This document shows positions 1-6,135 of a DNA stretch of 15,009 bases, piece after piece. The position numbers and the translations under genes are program-made. Every line of letters starts with the position of its first letter. Position 1 is the stretch's first letter. This DNA is from Bryobacterales bacterium (GTDB lineage Bacteria > Acidobacteriota > Terriglobia > Bryobacterales > Bryobacteraceae): positions 1 through 15,009 of the forward strand of contig PKYZ01000316.1 of NCBI GenBank assembly GCA_003132865.1, given 5' to 3'. A model generated the notes under the pieces. The model was not told the DNA's origin, did not search any database, and saw only the letters and a list, made by a program, of their open reading frames with translations.

Positions 1-318
1 TGCCTTATTTTAACGCCTATTGCCTTGGATCGCGCGGGTCCCCCGGTCCCGCTGCCGGAGGCGGAGGCAGGGGGCCGTAGGCGTTAAGATAAGCGCGACC
101 GGCATTCGTTTGCCTCTCCAATCGTATGATAACGTCCTCTTATCAACGGTGCAAAGAAAAAGCGAAAGGCAACTCGTTGCGCTCGAAAATCAGCTTGCAG
201 ATGCGTGACTCGCGCGGCAGAGGCGCGGATGTCAGCGATTGAAGGACACGCGGGCAGGGTTTGCGAAGCCCGCACTCGGAAGGCAAAGCGGACAAGCTGC
301 TAAAATTGTTCTTGACAT
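1..318. other. Non-coding left end of window
   Basis: No convincing gene is visible here. The few open frames are about 60 codons or shorter, overlap one another on both strands and resemble no family I know. The stretch contains the inverted repeat at 4-93 and a weak 6-bp GC hairpin (250-255 with 268-273) that has no T-tract. The right end leads into the higBA promoter. It may be the flank of a mobile or accessory element whose remainder lies outside the window. Confidence 0.5.
4..93. repeat. Imperfect 17-bp inverted repeat with long GC-rich centre
   Basis: Bases 4-20 and 77-93 are inverted copies that match at 15 of 17 positions, with core TTAACGCCTA on the left and TAGGCGTTAA on the right. 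Inside the arms a second short pairing is possible (TGCCT near 22-26 with AGGCA near 65-69). The whole could fold as a hairpin of about 90 nt. The arms could be element ends, a cassette-like recombination site or a structured RNA. No gene lies inside. Confidence 0.55.
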
Positions 319-340
319 GTGCCACGTGGCACGTTACGGT
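312..340 (+). promoter_or_regulatory. higBA promoter with palindromic operator in the spacer
   Basis: A perfect TTGACA -35 box lies at 312-317. A weak -10 candidate (TACGGT, 335-340) follows after a 17-bp spacer. The spacer is almost filled by the perfect 14-bp palindrome GTGCCACGTGGCAC at 319-332. HigA antitoxins of this family are known to repress their own operon by binding palindromes in the promoter, so this is the expected operator. The position is direct observation; its role is inference. The predicted transcript would start close to the GTG at 346, so the toxin message may be leaderless. Confidence 0.6.
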
Positions 341-345
341 ACGGC

Positions 346-623
346 GTGATACGGAAAATCCGTCACAAGGGACTGAAACGGCCTTTTGAACAGGACGACC
401 CGAGCGGCGTTAACCCGGAACATGTTGGCAAGCTGCGGGATATTTTGGCAACGTTGCATGCTGCCCCCACAGTTGCTCACATGGACTTAGCGGCGCTTCG
501 GTTGCATCCGCTCAAAGGCCAGATGAGAGGTTTTTGGGCCGTGACCGTTCGGGCTAACTGGCGGGTGATTTTCCGCTTTGCCGAGGCCACGCCGAGGACG
601 TTGATTATGTCGATTACCACTAA
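346..623 (+). pseudogene. higB: HigB-type toxin, frameshifted near the C-terminus
   Basis: From the GTG at 346 the translation begins [18 protein letters not shown] and continues through [26 protein letters not shown] and [18 protein letters not shown]. This is the HigB/RelE-like plasmid-killer family, whose members are mRNA interferases that cut translating mRNA on the ribosome. After FAE (around 585) the frame is lost. One added G there restores a tail ending EDVDYVDYH and a TAA at 621-623, giving 92 residues, the usual family length. The D-Y-H tail contains residues that are catalytic in characterised HigB, so the toxin as written should be inactive. The uncorrected frame instead reads on without a stop through the antitoxin gene to 927. 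A sequencing error cannot be excluded. Family assignment is firm; loss of function is inferred. Confidence 0.8.
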
Positions 624-639
624 ACGGGGAGAACGACCC

Positions 640-927
640 ATGACCATGAAAAACCCACCACACCCCGGAGGCGTTGTTTTGCGCGCGTGCATCGAGCCTT
701 TGGGCTTGACGATTACGGACGCCGCCGAAGCTCTCGGCGTCACCCGCAACACGCTTTCTGAACTCGTGAACGGAAAGCGCGGCATTTCTCCTGAAATGGC
801 CGTCAGGTTATCGAAGGTTTTTGGCGGCACCGAAGACGGCTGGCTGGTGCAACAGGCCCAGTACGACCTTGCCCAAGTCCGCCGCGACCACATCAAGCTT
901 AAGCGGCTGCAACTCGCCAGCGTTTAG
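640..927 (+). CDS. higA: HigA-type antitoxin, XRE/HTH transcriptional repressor
   Basis: This gene encodes 95 residues from the ATG at 640, with a good ribosome binding site (GGGGAG, about 626-631). The opening [11 protein letters not shown] and the helix-turn-helix at about residues 25-47 ([22 protein letters not shown]), followed by [21 protein letters not shown], are typical of the HigA/VapI family. These proteins bind HigB and repress the shared promoter; the palindrome at 319-332 is the likely site. The antitoxin is intact and lies 16 bp after the corrected higB stop. Because of the higB frameshift, it is also in frame with the toxin, so a 202-residue fusion starting upstream is possible. 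The retained antitoxin could act as a solitary repressor or neutralise related toxins elsewhere; that is speculation. Confidence 0.9.
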   Translation: MTMKNPPHPGGVVLRACIEPLGLTITDAAEALGVTRNTLSELVNGKRGISPEMAVRLSKVFGGTEDGWLVQQAQYDLAQVRRDHIKLKRLQLASV

Positions 928-950
928 CAGCGACTGCCCCCCCGTGTTTC

Positions 951-1030
951 ACAAAGGGTAAGTTTGCATCATCGTCGGGAGGCCCGTAAACAAAGGGCTT
1001 GGCATGTTGCAAATGTCTAGTGCAAAATGG
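951..1030. repeat. Cluster of short direct and inverted repeats before the recombinase operon
   Basis: ACAAAGGG occurs at 951-958 and again at 990-997. TGCAAA occurs at 1008-1013 and 1021-1026, and its inverse TTTGCA lies at 963-968. The cluster sits just upstream of the small regulator and recombinase genes. Serine resolvases commonly act at repeated sites beside their own gene, and regulators bind there too, so this could be a res-like site or operator. I do not see a clean resolvase subsite consensus. Confidence 0.3.
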
Positions 1031-1037
1031 AAGTACG

Positions 1038-1253
1038 ATGAATGATGAAACTGTCCTTCAAGACGTTGCGATTTCTGGCAGCCGCGCTCCTTCCTCGCCA
1101 AGCGAGCGAGATCAATACTATCGGCTCATGAAGGAGGGATACTTGCGGCGGGTTCCCGTTGCTCCAATGCCGGACGACACAGGTGATCCGCTCGTTTGTG
1201 AATTGACGGAACGGGGCCAGCGATACCTCAATCAACTCTCTAAGGGCCAATGA
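1038..1253 (+). CDS. Small winged-helix-like protein coupled to the recombinase gene
   Basis: The ATG at 1038 gives 71 residues; GGAAG at 1029-1033 is a modest ribosome binding site. An upstream in-frame start at 999 would add a cysteine-rich stretch and is less convincing. The second half (YYRLMKEGYLRRVPV, then LVCELTERGQRYL) has the 'helix, strand, G-Y-L-x-R, strand, LTxxGxxYL' pattern of winged-helix DNA-binding domains, as in MarR or PadR C-terminal parts. The recognition helix region is short, so it may be a minimal or truncated domain. Its stop overlaps the start of the recombinase gene (ATGA, 1250-1253), which implies translational coupling and a related task, perhaps control of the recombinase. 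The family was not identified by name. Confidence 0.6.
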   Translation: MNDETVLQDVAISGSRAPSSPSERDQYYRLMKEGYLRRVPVAPMPDDTGDPLVCELTERGQRYLNQLSKGQ

Positions 1254-1804
1254 AATACGGCTATGCGCGCGTCTCGACCGACGACCAGAACCCGGCTCTA
1301 CAGCTTGCCGCGCTGAAGAACGCCGGATGCAAAGCTGTTTTCAAGGACGACGGCCCCTCGGGAGCCACGATCAAGCGCCCTGCCCTGCTCCGCTGTTTGA
1401 GGAAACTCGAACACGGCGACACGCTCATAGTCTGGAAGCTGGACCGATTAGGCCGCAGCTTGCGCGACCTGATAACCATGCTCGACGACCTGAAACATCG
1501 CGGCGTGAAATTTCGTTCCCTCACGGAGGCAATCGACACCGAGACGCCGACAGGCCGCGCCATGTGGCAGATGATTGGCGTACTGGCGGAATTGGAACGC
1601 AGCCTTATCAGCGAACGGACCCGCGCCGGAGTGAAGGCCGCGAAAGGCCGGGGCGTGAAATTCGGACGCAAGCGCAAATTGACGCCGCAGCAGATCGATG
1701 AAGCCCGCAAACTACTGGCGAAAAAAAAGCCGCCGAGCCGTGAATACGTGGCCGACCTATTCAAGGTGAACCGGACCACCCTTTACCGGGCGCTTGCCGG
1801 GTGA
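1250..1804 (+). CDS. Serine recombinase (resolvase/invertase family)
   Basis: The protein has 184 residues, the usual size of Tn3-type resolvases and Hin/Gin invertases. The start MKYGYARVSTDDQNPALQL carries the catalytic serine S9 with R7. The WKLDRLGRS motif gives R66 and R69, and IKRPAL gives R43. The long linker helix (AELERSLISERTRAG) and a C-terminal helix-turn-helix at about residues 145-184 (LTPQQIDEARKLL to VNRTTLYRAL) complete the fold. Such enzymes cut and rejoin DNA through a phosphoserine link, resolving cointegrates or inverting segments. The ATG overlaps the stop of the preceding small gene by 4 bp. No transposase is visible in the window, so whether it belongs to a transposon, an invertible segment or a plasmid-derived island is open. 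Confidence 0.93.
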   Translation: MKYGYARVSTDDQNPALQLAALKNAGCKAVFKDDGPSGATIKRPALLRCLRKLEHGDTLIVWKLDRLGRSLRDLITMLDDLKHRGVKFRSLTEAIDTETPTGRAMWQMIGVLAELERSLISERTRAGVKAAKGRGVKFGRKRKLTPQQIDEARKLLAKKKPPSREYVADLFKVNRTTLYRALAG

Positions 1805-1835
1805 CCGCAGAGTGTAACGACGGGGGGGAAGAACC

Positions 1836-2255
1836 ATGAGTAACGATGCGAAAAAGAGATGGGCCGACGGTCTTCTCCCAGTGGTTCTCGGGGGCATTCT
1901 CGCGATTGGAGCTTCATATTTCACAACAAAATTTCAGATGTCCAGCCAATTTCACCTTCAGAAGGTAGAGGCGCAACGTGCAGTGTTTGCAAGGCTCATG
2001 GGAAGAAAAATCATTACGACGCAACTTTACGTTTCCCGCTACGAAGCGCTCATATTCTCTGACTATCACGAAGAACGCTGGAAGCGTGCTGGTGCACCGA
2101 AGGATTCCCTTGATCTACAGGAAAGCCTGCGCTGGATGCACCGGAGCGAGGACCTTGTTTCCGAGGTAGTGAAGAACGACCAAGCACTCTTTGAGGACAT
2201 CGCAACTGTTCGGGCACTTTTTCCTGAATACCCCGCGCCTTCGCGCACTCTGTGA
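1836..2255 (+). CDS. Small membrane-anchored protein of unknown function
   Basis: There are 139 residues from the ATG at 1836, preceded by a strong purine-rich ribosome binding site (GGGGGGAAG). The N-terminus is short and charged (MSNDAKKRWADG) and is followed by one hydrophobic segment at about residues 13-31 (LLPVVLGGILAIGASYFTT). The rest is hydrophilic and probably helical, rich in R, E and K. This predicts a single-pass inner-membrane protein with its bulk on one side; the short charged N-terminus does not settle which. I do not recognise the family. It lies 31 bp after the recombinase in lower-GC sequence than the core genes, which fits horizontally acquired cargo. The gene has a proper start signal and stop, so it is probably real and intact. 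Confidence 0.7.
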   Translation: MSNDAKKRWADGLLPVVLGGILAIGASYFTTKFQMSSQFHLQKVEAQRAVFARLMGRKIITTQLYVSRYEALIFSDYHEERWKRAGAPKDSLDLQESLRWMHRSEDLVSEVVKNDQALFEDIATVRALFPEYPAPSRTL

Positions 2256-2318
2256 CCAAATCTATACTTTCCGCTCTATATCGACGACAAAACCGCCCCA
2301 CGACGGTTCCGTTGAGAG

Positions 2319-2342
2319 CCTCACCCTAGCATCAAGGTGAGG
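2319..2342. repeat. 7-bp perfect hairpin at the island edge
   Basis: CCTCACC (2319-2325) pairs with GGTGAGG (2336-2342) around a 10-base loop. There is no T-tract on either side, so it is not a standard terminator. It lies between the last accessory gene and the gene starting at 2373, near where base composition rises to the core level. Confidence 0.4.
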
Positions 2343-2372
2343 ACCGGGCCACCCGCGCCCGCTGATACGAAT

Positions 2373-3068
2373 ATGAAAAAGACGAACGAACCGCGCACCC
2401 CCACCGAGGCCCAGATCAACGCCAACCGTGAGAACGCCAAGAAATCGACCGGCCCACGCACCGCCGAGGGCAAAGCCGCATCCAGCCGCAATCGCCTCCT
2501 CCACGGCCTGCGCGCCAACAAACATATCCTCCTCGACGAGGATCCCGAAGAGTTCCTTTTCCTCCTCGACGACCACTTGGACCGCTTCCAGCCCGTCGGC
2601 GCCAGCGAAGAAAACCTGGTCCTGCGCATCGCCGCCGACCAGTGCCGCCTCGACCGTGTCTTCTCCATGGAGGCCGGCATCTACCGCGACCGCTTCCACG
2701 ACGTGGCCGCCAAGGAAGAGCGCCGCCAAGACCGGTACGCCACCAAAAAAGACTACGCCGAGGAGGACGGCAAACCGGCGCCGCCTCCACCCATCCCGCC
2801 CGACGAGCGCGACCTCCCGGCCCGCGCTTTCAACGTCGATTGCGAGGGTCCCAACTCCTTCACCAAACTCGCCCGCTACGAAACCAGCATCGAGCGCTCC
2901 ATCGACCGCTGCCTCCGCCAGTTGAAAACGTATCAGGCAGCCCGCGCCGCCTGCCGAAACCCATCCCCCCGAAGTGGGGCAGGCAGCCCCGCCTGCCGAA
3001 GCCGCAACGCCCTCAAAATCAACGAATTACTATTCGAACCCAAAAAATGGGGGTATCGCCAAATTTAG
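2373..3068 (+). CDS. Uncharacterised protein with NANRxNAxxSTGPRTxEGK motif
   Basis: The ATG at 2373 gives 231 residues. A GTG at 2337 would add a proline-rich leader and overlaps the hairpin, so 2373 is preferred, though no clear ribosome binding site is seen. The N-terminus carries INANRENAKKSTGPRTAEGK (residues 16-35) followed by SSRNRLLHGLRAN. This signature marks a family of unknown function that I recall as common in acidobacteria and planctomycetes. An acidic helical middle (EDPEEFLFLLDDHLDRF), a proline-rich linker near 140-150 and LARYETSIERSIDRCLRQL follow. The last 45 residues are encoded by hairpin repeats (2936-3000) and look unconserved. The +1 frame remains open from 2974 to 3267, so the natural C-terminus may have been changed by a frameshift in the repeat. 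Function unknown. Confidence 0.75.
   Translation: MKKTNEPRTPTEAQINANRENAKKSTGPRTAEGKAASSRNRLLHGLRANKHILLDEDPEEFLFLLDDHLDRFQPVGASEENLVLRIAADQCRLDRVFSMEAGIYRDRFHDVAAKEERRQDRYATKKDYAEEDGKPAPPPPIPPDERDLPARAFNVDCEGPNSFTKLARYETSIERSIDRCLRQLKTYQAARAACRNPSPRSGAGSPACRSRNALKINELLFEPKKWGYRQI
2936..3000. repeat. Two tandem GGCAG...CTGCCGAA hairpin units inside a coding region
   Basis: The first unit pairs GGCAG (2936-2940) with CTGCC (2951-2955). The second pairs GGCAGGC (2978-2984) with GCCTGCC (2991-2997), perfect over 7 bp with a 6-base loop. Both units end in GCCTGCCGAA. The 11-mer GTGGGGCAGGC at 2974-2984 recurs exactly at 7294-7304 and with one change at 8967-8977. The array lies in the 3' part of the NANRxN-type gene. 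Confidence 0.7.
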
Positions 3069-3166
3069 TGCCGCTGCCATGCTCCTCCTATTGCACGCCC
3101 TCCTCCATGCCGTGCCGGAACTCATCGCAGCACTCGCCGGTCTGGCAAACCTAACCGGCCCACACC

Positions 3167-3215
3167 ACCCAGAACCCAGCACCCAAAACCCAGCACCCAA
3201 AACCCAGCACCCAGC
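3167..3215. repeat. Heptamer tandem array, seven ACCCAGC-type units
   Basis: Seven consecutive 7-bp units run from 3167 to 3215. Their form is ACCCAGC with variants ACCCAGA (first unit) and ACCCAAA (third and fifth units). The alternation of ACCCAGC and ACCCAAA also gives a 14-bp higher-order period. The array is followed by GGCGC (3219-3223), six bases, and CGCGCCC (3230-3236). The same array-plus-palindrome arrangement is repeated at 3279-3320. Confidence 0.9.
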
Positions 3216-3278
3216 AACGGCGCACCAATCGCGCCCCGTAGGTCTGCATGCCATCCGCGCTTACTGACCGAACGCAAT

Positions 3279-3320
3279 ACCCAGCACCCAGCACCCAGCA
3301 CCGGCGCGCGAAGCGCGCCC
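3279..3320. repeat. Heptamer array (three ACCCAGC) plus GGCGCGC hairpin
   Basis: Three exact ACCCAGC units (3279-3299) are followed by GGCGCGC (3303-3309), loop GAA, and GCGCGCC (3313-3319), a perfect 7-bp stem. This is a second copy of the module at 3167-3236: both have the heptamers, then GGCGC, six variable bases and CGCGCCC. The hairpin ends 20 bp before the valS start codon and could affect valS transcription or translation. Confidence 0.85.
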
Positions 3321-3339
3321 TGATATCATAAGTATTCCC

Positions 3340-6033
3340 ATGCAAATCGAGAAGGTCTACGAGCCGCAGCGGTTCGAGCCGCACTGGGCGCAGTGGTGGA
3401 TTGACTCCGGCGTCTTCCACGCCTCCCAAAAAGCCCTGCCGCGCGTCTTTTCCCTGGTCATTCCGCCGCCCAATGTCACCGGCTCGCTCCACATCGGCCA
3501 CATGCTGGAGCACGCCGAAATCGACGTCACCATCCGCTGGCATCGCATGCGCGGAGACAACACTCTGTGGCTGCCCGGCACCGACCACGCCGGTATCGCC
3601 ACCCAAATGGTCGTCGAGCGCAAACTCGCCGAAGAGGGCCTCGACCGCCGCACCATGGGGCGCGACAAATTCATCGAGCGCGTGTGGGAATGGAAGGCGC
3701 AATACGGCGATCAGATCAAGCGCCAGATGATCCGCCTGGGCGCAAGCTGCGACTGGAGCCGCGAGCGCTTCACCCTCGATCCCGGCCTCTCCCGCGCCGT
3801 CCGCGAAGTCTTCGTCCGCCTTTTCGAAAAGGGCCTCATCTACCGCGGCGAGTACATGGTCAACTGGTGCCCGCGCTGCCAAACAGCCCTGTCCGACCTC
3901 GAAGTTAAAAATACGGAGACCCAAGGCAACCTCTGGCACATCCGTTATCCAGTTACAGACACAACCACCAGCCACCAGCCACCAGCCACCAGCCACGGCG
4001 GCTACGTAGTAGTCGCCACGACCCGCCCCGAAACCATGCTAGGCGACACCGCCGTAGCCGTGAACGCCAAAGACCCGCGCTACACCGGCCTGCACGGACG
4101 CACCGTGGATCTGCCCCTCATGAACCGCCAGATCCCCGTGATTCTCGACGATCTCGCCGACCCCCAATTCGGCACCGGCGCCGTCAAGGTCACCCCCGCC
4201 CACGATCCCAACGATTTCGAAGCCGGCAAGCGTCACAATCTGCCGCGCATCAAGGTCATCGATGAGAACGGCCGCATGACCGCCGAAGCCGGTCCCTATG
4301 CCGGCCTGGACCGCTTCGAAGCCCGCCGCCGCGTGGTCGAAGACCTGGAGCGCCTCAGCCTGCTCGAAAAAATCGAGCCCTACACGCTCGCCGTCGGCAA
4401 GTGCGATCGCTGCAAGACGGTGGTCGAGCCGCTCATCTCCACGCAGTGGTTCGTGCGCACGAAACCGCTCGCCGAAAAAGCCATCGCCGTGGTCGAAACC
4501 GGCCGCATCCAGTTCATCCCCGAGAACTGGACCAAGACCTACTTCGAGTGGATGTACAACATCCGCGACTGGTGCATCTCGCGCCAGTTATGGTGGGGCC
4601 ATCGCATCCCGGCGTGGCACTGCCAGGAATGCGGCGAAATCGTGGTGGCGCGCGAAGCGCCCACCAGTTGCGCGCGCTGCGGCTCTTCCCATCTCGTGCA
4701 GGATCCCGACGTGCTCGACACCTGGTTCAGCTCGGCGCTCTGGCCCTTCTCCACGCTCGGCTGGCCCGACGATACTGAAGACTTGAAGCTGTTCTACCCC
4801 ACGTCGCTCCTCATCACCGGCTTCGATATCCTGTTTTTCTGGGTGGCACGCATGGTCATGATGGGCTGCGAATTCATGGGCGAGATCCCCTTCCGGCAGG
4901 TCTACATTCACGGCCTGGTGCGCGACGCCGAGCGCCAGAAAATGTCCAAGACCCGCGGCAATACCATCGACCCGCTGCTGGTCACCGAAAAGTACGGCAC
5001 CGACGCCGTGCGCATGGCGCTGCTGCTGGGCGCGGCGCCGGGCACCGACATCGTGCTCTCCGAAGACCGCATGGAAAGCACCCGCGCCTTCGCAAACAAG
5101 ATCTGGAACGCGGCGCGCCTGCTGTTCGTGAATATGGAGCGCTCCGCCGTGGAGCCGTGGCTTCCGAACCATCTGGAAACTTTCCGCCCCGAAGCCGGCC
5201 CCAGCATCGAAGTGGCTGTGGAAGACCGCTGGATCTTCAGCCGCCTGAACAACTGCGCCGAACACGTGAACCACGCCATCGAGCAGTATCGCTACCACGA
5301 AGCCGCGCAGTTGCTCTGGCATTTCTTCTGGCACGAGTTCTGCGATTGGTACCTGGAGCTGAAGAAGCCCCGCTTCCAGGAGAACTCCGGCGTGAACGCC
5401 GACTGGCGCAACGTGCTGTCCGCCTTCGAGACGGCTTTGCGCCTGCTGCATCCGGCCATGCCGTTCCTCACCGAAGAGCTGTGGCAGCGTCTTAAAGGCA
5501 ATGCTCCGCGCCCCTTGTCGATTGCGCTCGCCGAGTATCCGCAGTATCGCCGCCAGAACACCGACTTCGCCGCCGAGCGCGAAATCGGCGTGCTGCAGGA
5601 GGTCGTGACTCTGGCGCGCACTCTGCGCACGGAGATGAAGCTCGATCCCAAGCTGCAGTTGCAAGGCACGCTCCACGCGCGCGGAGATGCGCTGGAGATC
5701 GCGCGGCGTCACGCCGATGCGATGCGCAGACTGTCCGGCGTCTCCCTGGAATTCAGCCCCGACCCGCCACCGGCCGGCGCCGCCAGCCGCTCCACTTCCC
5801 AATTAGATCTGGTGTTGCACGTCCCGAAGACGCAGATGGATGCGCAGCGCCGCCGCCTCGAAAAGGAAAACGATCAGCTCTCGAAGAACATCGCCAGCCT
5901 GGATAAGCAGCTTTCCGACGAGTCTTCCTTGAGCCGCAAGCCGGAGCACGTCGTTGCTTCCATGCGAGCCAAAAAGGCCGACTACGAAGCGCAACTAACC
6001 AAAAATAAGGCAGCCCTAGACGCCCTGGAGTAG
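3340..6033 (+). CDS. valS: Valine--tRNA ligase
   Basis: This class I synthetase of 897 residues joins valine to tRNA-Val in the cytoplasm and edits mischarged threonine. The ATP-binding signatures are HIGH at residues 51-54 (after PPNVTGSL) and KMSKT at 534-538. The editing (CP1) domain has ATTRPETMLGDTAVAV from about residue 226 and DPNDF. Cysteine pairs at 177/180, 355/358, 428/431 and 444/447 fit zinc-binding knuckles seen in some ValRS. DVLDTWFSSALWP and the anticodon-binding region follow, and a C-terminal coiled coil (about 830-897, QRRRLEKENDQL) is the usual ValRS tRNA-binding arm. The length is normal. Oddities are an in-frame heptamer array encoding TSHQPPATSH just before the editing motif, and no visible ribosome binding site before the ATG. 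Function is certain from sequence; regulation is not visible. Confidence 0.98.
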   Translation: MQIEKVYEPQRFEPHWAQWWIDSGVFHASQKALPRVFSLVIPPPNVTGSLHIGHMLEHAEIDVTIRWHRMRGDNTLWLPGTDHAGIATQMVVERKLAEEGLDRRTMGRDKFIERVWEWKAQYGDQIKRQMIRLGASCDWSRERFTLDPGLSRAVREVFVRLFEKGLIYRGEYMVNWCPRCQTALSDLEVKNTETQGNLWHIRYPVTDTTTSHQPPATSHGGYVVVATTRPETMLGDTAVAVNAKDPRYTGLHGRTVDLPLMNRQIPVILDDLADPQFGTGAVKVTPAHDPNDFEAGKRHNLPRIKVIDENGRMTAEAGPYAGLDRFEARRRVVEDLERLSLLEKIEPYTLAVGKCDRCKTVVEPLISTQWFVRTKPLAEKAIAVVETGRIQFIPENWTKTYFEWMYNIRDWCISRQLWWGHRIPAWHCQECGEIVVAREAPTSCARCGSSHLVQDPDVLDTWFSSALWPFSTLGWPDDTEDLKLFYPTSLLITGFDILFFWVARMVMMGCEFMGEIPFRQVYIHGLVRDAERQKMSKTRGNTIDPLLVTEKYGTDAVRMALLLGAAPGTDIVLSEDRMESTRAFANKIWNAARLLFVNMERSAVEPWLPNHLETFRPEAGPSIEVAVEDRWIFSRLNNCAEHVNHAIEQYRYHEAAQLLWHFFWHEFCDWYLELKKPRFQENSGVNADWRNVLSAFETALRLLHPAMPFLTEELWQRLKGNAPRPLSIALAEYPQYRRQNTDFAAEREIGVLQEVVTLARTLRTEMKLDPKLQLQGTLHARGDALEIARRHADAMRRLSGVSLEFSPDPPPAGAASRSTSQLDLVLHVPKTQMDAQRRRLEKENDQLSKNIASLDKQLSDESSLSRKPEHVVASMRAKKADYEAQLTKNKAALDALE
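3965..3996. repeat. Heptamer array CCACCAG x4.6 inside valS
   Basis: Four exact CCACCAG units (3965-3971, 3972-3978, 3979-3985, 3986-3992) and a partial fifth lie within the coding sequence. They encode a Ser-His-Gln-Pro-Pro-Ala-Thr stretch between LWHIRYPVTD and YVVVATTRPET, where homologues normally have a short connecting turn. Unit length is 7 bp, so gain or loss of one unit would shift the reading frame; only changes by three units keep it. Confidence 0.9.
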
Positions 6034-6049
6034 ACCAATGGAGTGTCTT

Positions 6050-6135
6050 ATCGGCGTTCATCGGCGGCCAATAAAGGTCTTGAGAACTCTCGGCCCATAA
6101 CGCAACACAGATATTGGCCGCCGATGAACGCCGAT
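6050..6135. repeat. 24-bp perfect inverted repeat with 38-bp loop
   Basis: Bases 6050-6073 and 6112-6135 are exact inverted copies with core GGCGTTCATCGGCGGCC. They begin 16 bp after the valS stop. The right arm contains the likely ATG (6124) of the next gene and continues into a tandem decamer ATGAACGCCG (6124-6133, 6134-6143). In RNA this would fold into a very stable hairpin covering that start codon. There is no T-tract, so it is not a standard terminator. Confidence 0.9.

Larger units (their letters stand above)
3069..3339. other. Intergenic region upstream of valS, dominated by repeats
   Basis: No gene is supported in these 271 bases. They hold two heptamer arrays (3167-3215 and 3279-3299), each followed by a GGCGC...GCGCC inverted repeat. 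Just before valS there is a -10-like TATCAT (3324-3329) without a matching -35 box. No T-tract terminator is seen for the upstream gene. Confidence 0.6.

Noticed and set aside
4..93. Integron attC site
   Set aside because: The outer boxes TTTTAAC and GTTAAGA each miss the core consensus (RYYYAAC/GTTRRRY) at the outermost base. The region next to them is fully paired where an attC site should have an unpaired spacer, and no integrase is present.
3167..3299. CRISPR array
   Set aside because: The units are contiguous 7-mers with no spacers, and no cas genes are present.
3151..3996. 281-codon minus-strand frame with WVLGAG and GGWWLVA repeats
   Set aside because: The repetitive residues come from the heptamer arrays read on the opposite strand, and the rest is antisense to valS.
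4588..5802. 404-codon open frame antisense to valS
   Set aside because: Shadow frame produced by GC-rich codon usage on the other strand; no recognisable motifs.
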